Assembly: GCF_014203605.1 (NCBI RefSeq)
Contig: NZ_JACHJJ010000016.1
Coordinates: 62,001-126,000 of the forward strand
Direction: 5' to 3'
Origin: Thiemannella venezuelensis
GTDB taxonomy: Bacteria > Actinomycetota > Actinomycetes > Streptosporangiales > Streptosporangiaceae
DNA length: 64,000 nucleotides
The position numbers and the translations under genes are program-made. Shown here piece by piece: positions 44,729 to 52,991 of the stretch (within the stretch, counting starts at the first letter, position 1; every line of letters starts with the position of its first letter). The notes beneath the pieces were generated by a model, which worked only from the letters and a program-made list of their open reading frames with translations, was not told the origin of the DNA and did not search any database.

Positions 44729-46255
44729 TCAGCTCGTGGGGAAGACGTCCGCGGTGCGGATGCGGTCGCGGATGTAGACGCCGGACTGGTTGAGCACCCC
44801 GGTGCCGGCGTAGGTGCCGCCCGAGCAGGTGCCGGGCTTGAAGGCGGCGCTGCTCTCACCGGCGTCGGAGTAGGTCCAGTTGGCGTAACCGATCTTCAGC
44901 TGGTCCAGCATGTCGAGCCAGGCGGCGGTGCCGGCGAGGTCGACCTCGCCGTTCCCGCTGGCGGTCACCGTGCCGAACTCGGAGACGAACAGCGGCAGCT
45001 TCTCGGCCGCCCGGCTCACCACGTGCCGGTAGTTGTCCTTGTGCGAGGCGGCGTAGAAGTGGAAGGCGTACATGATGTTCTCGGCCTTGACCGGGTTGTT
45101 GACGATCTCGGTCTCGTTGGAGCCCTCCGAGACGCCCAGCGACGACCAGGCCCGGGTGCCGACGATGATCACGGCGTCCGGGTCCGCCGCCCGGATCACC
45201 GGGATGACCTGCTCGGCGTAGCTCTTGATCGACGCCCAGCTCACCCCGTTGGGCTCGTTGGCGATCTCGTAGATGACGTTGTCCTTACCCGCGTTGCGGG
45301 CGGCGACCGAGGCGAAGAAGGTCTTCGCGCGGGCCAGGTTGTGGTTGGGGTCGCCCGGCGTCAGCGTGTGGAAGTCGATGATCGAGTACAGGCCGCGCGC
45401 GGTGGCCATGTCGACGTACTTGTTCACCTGCTCGGTGAAGGCGGCCGGGTTGGTCTCGTACCCGCCCTCCTGCACGTACATCGAGATCCGGAAGAGGTCG
45501 GCCTTCCAGTCGCCGGCCAGCGCGTCCAGCGAGGCGTCGTTGTAGCACTTGGCGAACCACTGGATGCCGTGGGTGCTCATGCCGCGCAGCTGGATCGGGC
45601 GGTTGTACCGGTTGCACAGGTGGACGCCGCAGACGTGCAGCTTGCCGTTGATCCCGACGGGGGTACCGGTGGCGGGGGGCTTCGTGGCGGTCGGCGTCGG
45701 TGTCGGGGTGGCCGTCCGGGTGGGCGTGGGGGTGGGCGTGGCCGTCCGGGTCGCGGTGGGGCTGGGCGTCGGCGTGGCCGTCCGGGTGGGGGTGGGCGTG
45801 GGGGTGGGCGGCGCGGGCGGCCTGGTGGCCGTGTCGCTGCAGGTGACGCCGTTGAGGGTGAACGTCGCCGGGATCGGGTTGCCGCCGGTCGTGCTTCCGA
45901 TGAACCCGATGTGCGCCGACTCCCCGGTGGCCAGCGACTTGTTGTAGCCGACGTTGGCGGCGGTGACGGCGGTGCCGTTCTGCTCGTAGACCGCCGACCA
46001 GCCGTTCCCGACCTTCTGGCCGGAGCTCGGGAAGGAGAAGCCGAGCTTCCAGCCGTTGACGGGGGCGCCGAGGTTCTTGATGGCGATGTTGGCGCTGAAG
46101 CCGCCCTGCCAGCTGCTGGTGGTGTAGGTGACCGCGCAGCCGGCGGCGGTGGCCATGGCGTTCCCGGCCGGCATGGCCGCCAGCGAGCCCAGGGCGAGCG
46201 CGACGGTGGTGCCGATCCCCAGCAGTCCGCGGCGCGGACGCGCGAGAGGTTTCAC
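44729..46255 (-). CDS. secreted cellulase, CBM2 plus GH5
   Basis: 508 residues from GTG 46255 (AAAGG upstream). Signal peptide to about residue 36, then a CBM2 cellulose-binding domain (CAVTYTTSSWQGGFSANIAIKNLGAPVNGWKLGFSF) with conserved Trp residues, a 55-residue Pro/Thr linker with repeated TPTPTRTAT, and a GH5 catalytic domain of subfamily 2 type. Acid/base Glu334 lies in EIANEPNG and the nucleophile Glu426 in FVSEFGTV. It is an endo-beta-1,4-glucanase acting outside the cell on cellulose. A GAAACTTTC palindrome 274 bases upstream may bring LacI-type control. Confidence 0.95.
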   Translation of the reverse strand: MKPLARPRRGLLGIGTTVALALGSLAAMPAGNAMATAAGCAVTYTTSSWQGGFSANIAIKNLGAPVNGWKLGFSFPSSGQKVGNGWSAVYEQNGTAVTAANVGYNKSLATGESAHIGFIGSTTGGNPIPATFTLNGVTCSDTATRPPAPPTPTPTPTRTATPTPSPTATRTATPTPTPTRTATPTPTPTATKPPATGTPVGINGKLHVCGVHLCNRYNRPIQLRGMSTHGIQWFAKCYNDASLDALAGDWKADLFRISMYVQEGGYETNPAAFTEQVNKYVDMATARGLYSIIDFHTLTPGDPNHNLARAKTFFASVAARNAGKDNVIYEIANEPNGVSWASIKSYAEQVIPVIRAADPDAVIIVGTRAWSSLGVSEGSNETEIVNNPVKAENIMYAFHFYAASHKDNYRHVVSRAAEKLPLFVSEFGTVTASGNGEVDLAGTAAWLDMLDQLKIGYANWTYSDAGESSAAFKPGTCSGGTYAGTGVLNQSGVYIRDRIRTADVFPTS

Positions 46256-46588
46256 GACGGTGGCCTTTCGTGTTCTGGTCCGGCCCCGGCGAGGAGGGAC
46301 CGCGCCATGGTTTCCCGGGCGCACCGCCCCTCGCGGACCGTATGGGCAGGGGCCGTGGGAGGCCCCCGAGCGCTGCAAAGTTCGGAGGGGTTTCTACCAG
46401 TTCGATAGCCACGAGCAGCATTTGAATGGATATGGCCGATTGCCGATCCGGCGGCGGAGGATCCGCCGAGCCCGCTCTTGTCCCTGCTCACGCGCGGTCT
46501 CCCGGTACGGCGGGCCGCCGCCGGCGCGGATGAAAGTTTCATCGCGGGCGCGGCCGGGCGGGGCGGTACGGGACCGGGGAAGAGAACC
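46256..46588. other. 333-base regulatory gap upstream of the cellulase gene
   Basis: No gene is supported here. The stretch contains the cellulase ribosome site, an AT-richer spot (CATTTGAATGGATATGG near 46420) that may be the promoter, the GATGAAA/TTTCATC palindrome and a GAGCGCT element near 46368 that only partly resembles CebR/CelR boxes. Confidence 0.5.
46529..46543. promoter_or_regulatory. LacI-type operator-like palindrome
   Basis: GATGAAAGTTTCATC is a perfect 15-bp palindrome about a central G. Its core GAAAGTTTC/GAAACTTTC is that of operators described for LacI-family regulators of xylanase and other glycoside hydrolase genes in streptomycetes. Upstream of the cellulase gene; distance (274 bases) is long, so confidence is modest. 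Confidence 0.4.
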
Positions 46589-46615
46589 GCCCCGCCGTAC
46601 GGTGGACGGCGGGGC
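46589..46615 (-). terminator. hairpin after the SPFH-NfeD operon
   Basis: GCCCCGCCGT (46589-46598) pairs with ACGGCGGGGC (46606-46615), 7-base loop, 22 bases beyond the SPFH stop codon. Confidence 0.6.
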
Positions 46616-46637
46616 GGGAAGGCGGACCGGCGGGCGG

Positions 46638-47732
46638 TCAGGGGGCGGGGTTCCGCTGCTCCTGCCGGAGGTGCTCTTCCTGGAGGTGGGCGAGGGCGTC
46701 GGGGGTCACGGCGCCGGGGCCGAGCTGGCGAGGGCCGGTGGTGGGGTCGGCTTCGGCGGCCTCGGCGACCGCCTCGGCGGCGGCCTGCTGGGCCTCGGCG
46801 GCCTCCTTGGCGGCGGAGGAGTGCTCCTCCCGGGAGAGTTCGCGGGTGGCCGGGGACTGGGGCAGGGACTCGGTGAAGGCCTTGGAGACGCCCTGGAGGG
46901 CGGAGGTGACCTCGCTGGGGATGACCCAGAAGGTGTTGCCCTGGCCCTTGGCGAGTTCGGGAAGGACCTGGAGGTACTGGTAGGCCAGGAGCTTGGGGTC
47001 GGGGTCGTTGCGGTGCACGGCCTGGAAGACCTCGTCGATGGCCTGGGACTGGCCCTGGGCCTTGAGGATGGCGGCGCTGCGCTCTCCCTCGGCGCGCAGG
47101 ATGGCGCTCTGCTTGTCGCCCTCGGCGGTGAGGATCTGCGACTGGCGCTGACCCTCGGCGTTGAGGATCGAGGCGCGCTTGTCCCGCTCGGCGCGCATCT
47201 GCTTCTCCATCGCGTCCTTGATGCTCTTCGGCGGGTCGATGGCCTTGATCTCGACCCGGTTGACCCGGATGCCCCACTTGCCGGTCGCCTCGTCGAGCAC
47301 GCCCCGGAGCTGGCTGTTGATCGTGTCACGCGAGGTGAGCGTCATCTCCAGGTCCATGGAGCCGATGACGTTGCGCAGGGTGGTGACCGTGAGCTGCTCG
47401 ATCGCCTGGATGTAGTTGGCGATCTCGTAGGCCGCCGCGCGCGGGTCGGTGACCTGGAAGTAGAGCACGGTGTCGATCTCGACGACGAGGTTGTCCTCGG
47501 TGATCACCGGCTGGGGGCGGAAGGAGACGACCTGCTCGCGCAGGTCGATCATGGGGTAGACCCGGTCGATGTAGGGGATCACGAAGTTGAGGCCGGGTTT
47601 GAGCGTGGTGTGGTACCGGCCGAGCCGCTCGACGTTCCTGGCCCGCGCCTGGGGCACGATCCGCACCGATTTCATGACCGTGAACACGGCGAACAGGACG
47701 ATGAGCACCCCGACGATCAACAGCGGGTCCAT
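46638..47732 (-). CDS. SPFH/Band 7 (stomatin-like, slipin) membrane protein
   Basis: 364 residues. N-terminal membrane helix at about 4-24, then SPFH domain VRIVPQARARNVERLGRYHTTLKPGLNFVIPYIDRVYPMIDLREQVVSF..., a coiled-coil with repeated AEGQRQSQILTAEGDKQSAILRAEGE, and an Ala/Glu-rich tail. Such proteins form oligomeric scaffolds in membrane microdomains and usually pair with NfeD; the NfeD gene is immediately upstream with 3 bases between. Confidence 0.93.
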   Translation of the reverse strand: MDPLLIVGVLIVLFAVFTVMKSVRIVPQARARNVERLGRYHTTLKPGLNFVIPYIDRVYPMIDLREQVVSFRPQPVITEDNLVVEIDTVLYFQVTDPRAAAYEIANYIQAIEQLTVTTLRNVIGSMDLEMTLTSRDTINSQLRGVLDEATGKWGIRVNRVEIKAIDPPKSIKDAMEKQMRAERDKRASILNAEGQRQSQILTAEGDKQSAILRAEGERSAAILKAQGQSQAIDEVFQAVHRNDPDPKLLAYQYLQVLPELAKGQGNTFWVIPSEVTSALQGVSKAFTESLPQSPATRELSREEHSSAAKEAAEAQQAAAEAVAEAAEADPTTGPRQLGPGAVTPDALAHLQEEHLRQEQRNPAP

Positions 47733-47735
47733 GGG

Positions 47736-48170
47736 CTACTCCCTGGGATAGACGAGGGCGGTCGCGCCCTCGATCTCGATGACGTCGACGGCCGCCCCGG
47801 CCGGGATGACCAGCGTCTCGTCGTAGGCCCTGGCCGACCACTCCTCGCCGCCGAGCTTGATCCGGCCGTCCCGCCCGGTGACCTCGCTCGTCACGTAGGC
47901 GGTCTTCCCGACGAGGGCCTGCACGCCGAAGCGCTGGCCCGGCGGGGGCGGCCGGAGGTGCCGCCTGGCGATGGGCCTGACCACGACGATCCCGGCGGCG
48001 AGCGAGCCGGCGAAGACGATGAGCTGGAGCGGGACGGGCAGGCCGACCAGGGCGGCGAGGGAGGCGAACAGCGCCGCACCGCCGAGCAGGCCGAGGGCGG
48101 TGGTCAGCGTGAAGAGCTCGGCGACTCCCAGTGCCACGGCGAGAATCAGCCAGATGACCCAATCATCCAT
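47736..48170 (-). CDS. NfeD-like membrane protein
   Basis: 144 residues. Two to three membrane helices in the first 75 residues (WVIWLILAVALGVAELFTLTTALGLLGGAALFASLAALVG, LQLIVFAGSLAAGIVVV) and a C-terminal OB-fold domain of about 60 residues (LVGKTAYVTSEVTGRDGRIKLGGEEWSARA) as in short NfeD proteins. Partner of the SPFH protein in the same operon. Confidence 0.9.
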   Translation of the reverse strand: MDDWVIWLILAVALGVAELFTLTTALGLLGGAALFASLAALVGLPVPLQLIVFAGSLAAGIVVVRPIARRHLRPPPPGQRFGVQALVGKTAYVTSEVTGRDGRIKLGGEEWSARAYDETLVIPAGAAVDVIEIEGATALVYPRE

Positions 48171-48307
48171 GCTCCGGCCCTCCTATCCGTGTAACGGGCC
48201 CGGCGTCCGCGAAGGTTCCCATCTCCACGGTATGTCGCCGTCGCCGTACCTGTCAGGGGCCGGACGCGGGCCTGGGGCGCCTTCCGGAGGGGGCGCGGGC
48301 CCGCGGG

Positions 48308-49474
48308 TCAGGAGTCGGCGGACCCGGAGTGCAGGGCGCTGCCCTTGAGCCAGTCGGCCCAGGACAGCTGCCAGTAGCCCCAGCCGTTGTCCCACTCCAG
48401 CTGGCGGTCGGTGCCCCGGATGATCACCGGGTCGCCGCGCAGCGCGTTCGTGTAGAACCAGGCGGCCTGGTCGGGGCGGGCGTTGATGCAGCCGTGGCTG
48501 ACGTTGGTGCGGCCCTGCGCCCAGACGTTGTCCTTGGCGTGGATGTACTCGCCGCTGTCGGAGATCCGCACGGCGTGGTCGATCATCACGTCGTAGTAGC
48601 CGGGGTCGCCCTCGCGGCGGTTCGGGGAGACCATGCGGACCGGGTTGGCCTTGTCCATGGTCAGGTGGGCGCCGCTCGTGGTCGTGTACTCCCTGGTGGT
48701 GGCCATGCCCGCGCTGATGGCCATGCGCTGGACGACCTTGCCGTCCCGGCTGACCGTCATCCGGTGGGTCCGGGTGTCGATGGTGCTGATCTGCGCGCGC
48801 CCGACGGTGAAGCGCACGGCGTGGTCGGCGGTGCCGTACACGTCCTTGGCGGCGCGGACGCCGGACAGGTACGCGGTGAAGCCGACCTTCTCCCCGGCCG
48901 GCCAGTGGTGGCGGGGGCGGTAGATCGCCCGGGTCTCGCCCACCCAGCGCCAGGCGCCCTCGACCGCGCTGGAGGAGCGGACCTCCAGGGCCTTCTCGAC
49001 GGCGGCCCGGTCGCGCACCGGCACGTCGAAGTCGACGATGATCGGCATGCCGACGCCCACGGTCTCGCCGGGCTCCGGGGTGACGGACACGATCCGGAAG
49101 GTCTGCTCGGGGGTGAAGGTGCGGAACCGGCCGGTGGTGCTCGCCCGGACGCCGTCCGCGTTGGTGGCGGTGGCGCTCACGGAGTAGTCCCGCCCGGGGG
49201 CCAGCGGCCGGTCGGAGCGCCATACGGTCCGGGTGGCGTCGAAGCGGCCCGGCACCGGGGCGTCGCCCGCGTAGGCGACCACCCCGGTCAGCACGCCCGA
49301 CCCGGCCCGCACGGTCAGCCCCTGGCCGGTCGGGGCCTGCTCCGTCCCGGGTCGCGGCTCGATCCGGAGCACGGGCGCGGCCGTCCCCGCCCCCCGGTCG
49401 TCACCGGCCGGGGAGCAGCCCGCGAGGGCGAGCAGGAGGAGAAGGATCGTGAGAGGGCCCGCGGCGCGCCGCAT
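48308..49474 (-). CDS. L,D-transpeptidase lipoprotein
   Basis: 388 residues. Lipobox LALAGC near residues 15-20, then two Ig-like domains (about 30-130 and 130-230) and a YkuD catalytic domain with YDVMIDHAVRISDSGEYIHAKD and SHGCINARPDQAAWF, catalytic Cys329. This is the architecture of mycobacterial LdtMt2-like enzymes, which make 3-3 cross-links in peptidoglycan and resist most beta-lactams. Anchored to the outer face of the membrane. Transcribed alone. Confidence 0.94.
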   Translation of the reverse strand: MRRAAGPLTILLLLLALAGCSPAGDDRGAGTAAPVLRIEPRPGTEQAPTGQGLTVRAGSGVLTGVVAYAGDAPVPGRFDATRTVWRSDRPLAPGRDYSVSATATNADGVRASTTGRFRTFTPEQTFRIVSVTPEPGETVGVGMPIIVDFDVPVRDRAAVEKALEVRSSSAVEGAWRWVGETRAIYRPRHHWPAGEKVGFTAYLSGVRAAKDVYGTADHAVRFTVGRAQISTIDTRTHRMTVSRDGKVVQRMAISAGMATTREYTTTSGAHLTMDKANPVRMVSPNRREGDPGYYDVMIDHAVRISDSGEYIHAKDNVWAQGRTNVSHGCINARPDQAAWFYTNALRGDPVIIRGTDRQLEWDNGWGYWQLSWADWLKGSALHSGSADS

Positions 49475-49563
49475 CGGTTCCCGCCTTCGTGAGGTTCGCG
49501 AACGGTCGGCTGCAAATGGTAGCGCTGTGTAGTCACCAAAGCACGCTGAGCCGCATCACGGAC

Positions 49564-50709
49564 CTAACGGGCGGGCTGGACGGTTCCGGACACCTCTCCG
49601 AGGGCGATCACGCCCCCGCCGGGACCCGGCGCGGTCGCGGTGATCGTGACGGTGTCGCCGTCCTCCAGGAAGCCCCGCACCGACCCGTCGGAGAGCTTGA
49701 CCGGCTCGGCCCCGTTCCAGGTCAGCTCCATGAGGGAGCCCCGCCGGTCCGCCTCGGAGCCGGAGACCGTACCGCTGGCGAACAGGTCGCCGGTCCGCAG
49801 GGACGCGCCGTTGACGGTCATGTGGGCGAGCATCTGGTCGGGCGTCCAGTACATCTCCCGGTACGGCGGGCGCGAGACGACCTCGCCGTTCAGCGCGACC
49901 TCCAGGGTCAGGTCGAGCCCCCACGGCTCGTCGCGCCGCAGGTACTCCAGGGGCTCGGGGTCCTGCGCCCGGCCCGGCACGCGGGCGGCGCCGAGCGCCT
50001 CCAGCGGGGTGATCCACGGCGAGATCGAGGTCGCGAATGATTTACCGAGAAAAGGCCCGAGCGGGACGTACTCCCACCCCTGGATGTCCCGCGCGCTCCA
50101 GTCGTTGACCAGCGTCACGCCGAACACGTGGTCGGCGAACCGGCCGGCGCGCGAGCCCAGCTCGGTCGGGGCGCCGACCACGAAGCCGAGCTCCGCCTCG
50201 ATGTCCAGCTTGGCGGAGGGGCCGAAGACCCCGGCGCCGCGCTGCCCGCACGGGCGCACGATCGGGGTGCCGGAGGCGACGACCGTCCCGGCCCTGCCGT
50301 GGTAGCCCACCGGCAGGTGCCGCCAGTTCGGCTTCAGCGGCTCGTCGCCGGGGCGGAGGATCCGGCCGAGGTTGGAGGCGTGCTCCAGCGAGCAGTAGAA
50401 GTCGACGTAGTCGCCCACCTCGATCGGCAGGTGCATCGTGACCCGGCCGAGCGGGACCAGGTGCGGCTCGACGGCGGACGGGTCGGTGCCCAGCTTGTTG
50501 CGGATCAGCGCGCGGGTGTCCCGCCACGCCGCCGCGCCCCGCGCCATGAAGGCGTTGAGCGAGCCGGTGGCGAAGACCTCGTCGTGCAGCGCCCCGGCCA
50601 GGTCGAGCACGTGGTCGCCGTACCGGACGCCGACGCGCGGGGTCTCGCCGGCGGACCGGGAGAAGACCCCGTAGGGGAGGTTGTCGATGCCCCAGGGGCT
50701 CGCCGCCAT
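49564..50709 (-). CDS. fahA: fumarylacetoacetase
   Basis: 381 residues from ATG 50709, overlapping the stop of the upstream gene (ATGA). N-terminal SH3-like domain, then catalytic domain with DFYCSLEHASNLG, LPVGYHGRAGTVVASGTPI, KLDIEAELGFVVG (metal-binding acidic residues) and NDWSARDIQGWEYVPLGPFLGKSFATSISPW. It hydrolyses fumarylacetoacetate to fumarate and acetoacetate, the last step of tyrosine/homogentisate catabolism. Third gene of the hmg operon. Confidence 0.95.
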   Translation of the reverse strand: MAASPWGIDNLPYGVFSRSAGETPRVGVRYGDHVLDLAGALHDEVFATGSLNAFMARGAAAWRDTRALIRNKLGTDPSAVEPHLVPLGRVTMHLPIEVGDYVDFYCSLEHASNLGRILRPGDEPLKPNWRHLPVGYHGRAGTVVASGTPIVRPCGQRGAGVFGPSAKLDIEAELGFVVGAPTELGSRAGRFADHVFGVTLVNDWSARDIQGWEYVPLGPFLGKSFATSISPWITPLEALGAARVPGRAQDPEPLEYLRRDEPWGLDLTLEVALNGEVVSRPPYREMYWTPDQMLAHMTVNGASLRTGDLFASGTVSGSEADRRGSLMELTWNGAEPVKLSDGSVRGFLEDGDTVTITATAPGPGGGVIALGEVSGTVQPAR

Positions 50710-51527
50710 CACACGTTCTCCTCTTCGAGCGGTTCTTCGGTCAGGCCGAGGGCGCGCAGGTCCTCGACCGGGGCGCTCGTGCTGCACGAGCCGTAGGAGA
50801 CCAGCAGCTCCCTGGCCCGCCGCGCGGTCTCCTCGGGTACGGCCCGCGCCAGCCGTACCAGCTCGCCCACGTCGGTGAGCTTCAGCACCGGCACCGGATC
50901 GCGGCCCCCGACCGCCTCGCAGACCGCGAGGACCAGGTTGAGGAAGCCGTGCCGGTCGGCGCCGAGCGCCGGATCGAAGTGCCGGACGGCGTGGTGCAGC
51001 CCGGCGGTGGCCTTGAACGGCACGCCCTCGGCCGCGCAGTACGCGATGAAGGCGCCCAGGTCGTGGGCGCCGGGGAAGGACTCGGCGGTGAGGCCGCCGC
51101 ACCTGACCTTCAGCCCGGTCCCCTCGGGCAGGTGGACGGGGAGCTGCCCCGCGGTGACCTCGACGAACCGGCGGGCCTTCAGGCCGGGCGGCGCGGCGGG
51201 CACTTCGACGCGCCCGGCCGGCGTCGCGAACCGGGCGCCCGGGATCTCGACCAGCTCGACCTCCAGGCCGTCGAGGTCCTCGGCGGAGGGCAGGTCCGGG
51301 GTGTCGGCGATCAGGCCGAGCCTGATCGGGGAGCCGTGCTCCGCGAGCCCGGCGCGGAGCGCGGGCAGGCGGCTCGCCGGGCAGAGAAAGCGGTGGGTGA
51401 GGACCGGGTGCGCCCTCTCCAGGTCGCTGCGGTGCCGGGCCAGCGCCTCGGCCATCGGCAGGGCGGTGGGCGGGAAGAGCCCCGCGTCGTCGACGAGGTC
51501 GTGGAAGAGCGGTGTCGTCACGGTCAT
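50709..51527 (-). CDS. conserved unknown protein in homogentisate operon
   Basis: 272 residues. Not recognised. Soluble, no signal peptide. Notable blocks: FHDLVDDAGLFPP at the N-terminus, THRFLCPASRLPAL, GLKVRCGGL, FKATAGLHHAVRH and SYGSCST, which look like conserved active-site or ligand loops in an alpha/beta (possibly barrel) fold. Start ATG 51527 overlaps the hmgA stop and its own stop overlaps the fumarylacetoacetase start, so it is locked into the pathway operon. A maleylacetoacetate isomerase gene is missing from this operon, so the protein may supply that step or another accessory step; this is inference from position alone. Confidence 0.6.
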   Translation of the reverse strand: MTVTTPLFHDLVDDAGLFPPTALPMAEALARHRSDLERAHPVLTHRFLCPASRLPALRAGLAEHGSPIRLGLIADTPDLPSAEDLDGLEVELVEIPGARFATPAGRVEVPAAPPGLKARRFVEVTAGQLPVHLPEGTGLKVRCGGLTAESFPGAHDLGAFIAYCAAEGVPFKATAGLHHAVRHFDPALGADRHGFLNLVLAVCEAVGGRDPVPVLKLTDVGELVRLARAVPEETARRARELLVSYGSCSTSAPVEDLRALGLTEEPLEEENV

Positions 51528-52693
51528 CGCGCCCACGTCCAGGCGTAGGCGGGGTCCTCCACCGACAGGGCGGCCGGGCCCAGGTCCAGCGGGCGGAAGG
51601 TGTCGACCATCACGGCCAGCTCGTTGGTGCGGGTGTGCCCCTGCCGCACCGCCTCGACGGCCGCCTCGACGGCGCCGGGCTGCGGGCCGTGCGTGAACCC
51701 GGCCGGGTGCAGCGAGATCGAGCCGACGTCGATGCCGGAGCCCTTGCGCGCGGTGTAGTCGCCGCCCGCGTAGAACATCAGCTCGTCGGAGTCGACGTTG
51801 TGGTGGTTGTACGGGATCGGCACGGCGTCGGGGTGGAAGTCCAGCGGCCGGGGGCAGAAGGAGCAGATCACGAAGTTCGGGCCCTCGAAGGTCTGGTGGA
51901 CCGGGGGCGGGGCGTGGATGCCCTTCACGATCGGCTCGAAGTCGTTGATGTTGAAGGCGTAGGGGTACAGGCAGCCGTCCCAGCCGACCACGTCGAACGG
52001 GTGGTTCCGGTAGACCAGCCGGGTCAGCCCGCCGCGGGTGCGGACCAGCACCGGCACCTCCTCGCCCTCGACGGTCAGGGTCTCCTGCGGGGTGCGCAGG
52101 TCGCGCTCGCAGTAGGGGGCGTGCTCCAGGAACTGGCCGTACTTCGACAGATAGCGCTTGGGCGGGCGGATGTGCCCGGCGGCCTCGACGGTGAAGGCGC
52201 TCACCCGGCCCTGCGGCACCCAGCGGTGGATGGTCCCGGTCGGGACGACGACGTAGTCGCCCTCGCCGGCCTCGATGACGCCGTAGGTGGACTCGAAGGT
52301 GACCCGGCCGCTCGCGATGTAGACGCACTCGTCGCCCATGGAGTTGCGGTAGAGCTCGCTGGGGGTCTCGGCCGCCGCGTACGACATGCGGACGTCGGCG
52401 TTGCCCGCGAGCAGGCCGCGCCCGGTGACCAGGTCGCCGCCCGCGGGGAGGTCCTGGGTGCGGAAGTGGCGGGGGGAGAGCGGCAGGTTCGGGGTCAGGA
52501 CCGAGGCCGCCGTGGGCTCGACCGCCTCGGCCTTGATGATCGCCGTGGGGAGGTGGCGGTGGTAGAGGAGCGACGAGTCGCTGGAGAACCCCTCCTCGCC
52601 CATCAGCTCCTCGGCGTACAGCCCGCCGTCGGGTCGGCGGAACTGGACATGTCGCTTGCGGGGTACCTCACCCACCATGCGGTAGTACGGCAT
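51524..52693 (-). CDS. hmgA: homogentisate 1,2-dioxygenase
   Basis: 389 residues. Cupin-type iron dioxygenase: MPYYRMVGEVPRKRH start, GDYVVVPTGTIHRW, and the iron-ligand region YNHHNVDSDELMFYAGGDY with SLHPAGFTHGP. It cleaves the ring of homogentisate to maleylacetoacetate. First gene of a three-gene overlapping operon. A perfect 17-bp palindrome lies 18-34 bases upstream, over the expected promoter, and matches the one in front of the IclR gene at 62.3 kb. Confidence 0.96.
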   Translation of the reverse strand: MPYYRMVGEVPRKRHVQFRRPDGGLYAEELMGEEGFSSDSSLLYHRHLPTAIIKAEAVEPTAASVLTPNLPLSPRHFRTQDLPAGGDLVTGRGLLAGNADVRMSYAAAETPSELYRNSMGDECVYIASGRVTFESTYGVIEAGEGDYVVVPTGTIHRWVPQGRVSAFTVEAAGHIRPPKRYLSKYGQFLEHAPYCERDLRTPQETLTVEGEEVPVLVRTRGGLTRLVYRNHPFDVVGWDGCLYPYAFNINDFEPIVKGIHAPPPVHQTFEGPNFVICSFCPRPLDFHPDAVPIPYNHHNVDSDELMFYAGGDYTARKGSGIDVGSISLHPAGFTHGPQPGAVEAAVEAVRQGHTRTNELAVMVDTFRPLDLGPAALSVEDPAYAWTWAR

Positions 52694-52710
52694 CTGGCCT
52701 CTCCCACCTA

Positions 52711-52727
52711 TGTCCGATTATCGGACA
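52711..52727. promoter_or_regulatory. 17-bp palindrome, probable IclR operator of hmg operon
   Basis: TGTCCGATTATCGGACA is a perfect palindrome around a central T. It sits in the hmgA promoter region. Thirteen of 17 positions match TCCCCGATTATCGGGGA at 62353-62369 in front of the IclR gene; the central 11 bases CCGATTATCGG are identical. Confidence 0.65.
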
Positions 52728-52991
52728 TTAGCGTCCTCTATACGAACAACCATCCGCCACCAGGCGGGGGATGTCAAACAGGGGCGGGGTCCGCGGCGCC
52801 GGGGCGGAGCGCGGACGGACCCGGCCGGAGGGTGCCCGGCGATCGGCCCGCGGCCCGGCGGCGGACCGGGTGGCGGCCGGGGCGCGGACGCCGCCCGGGA
52901 GGCCGCCCTCCCGGTTGTGCTCAACCCGGCGGCATCCGCGTCGATAGGAACCACGATACGTGTGCGCCCGGTCACGGAAGGAGGGCGGTCC

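Noticed and set aside
46350-46380. CebR/CelR box (TGGGAGCGCTCCCA) for the cellulase
   Set aside because: Only GAGCGCT is present; the flanking halves do not match.
43307-46408. 1033-codon plus-strand open frame opposite tdh and the cellulase
   Set aside because: Complementary-strand shadow produced by high GC; composition repetitive and unlike a protein.
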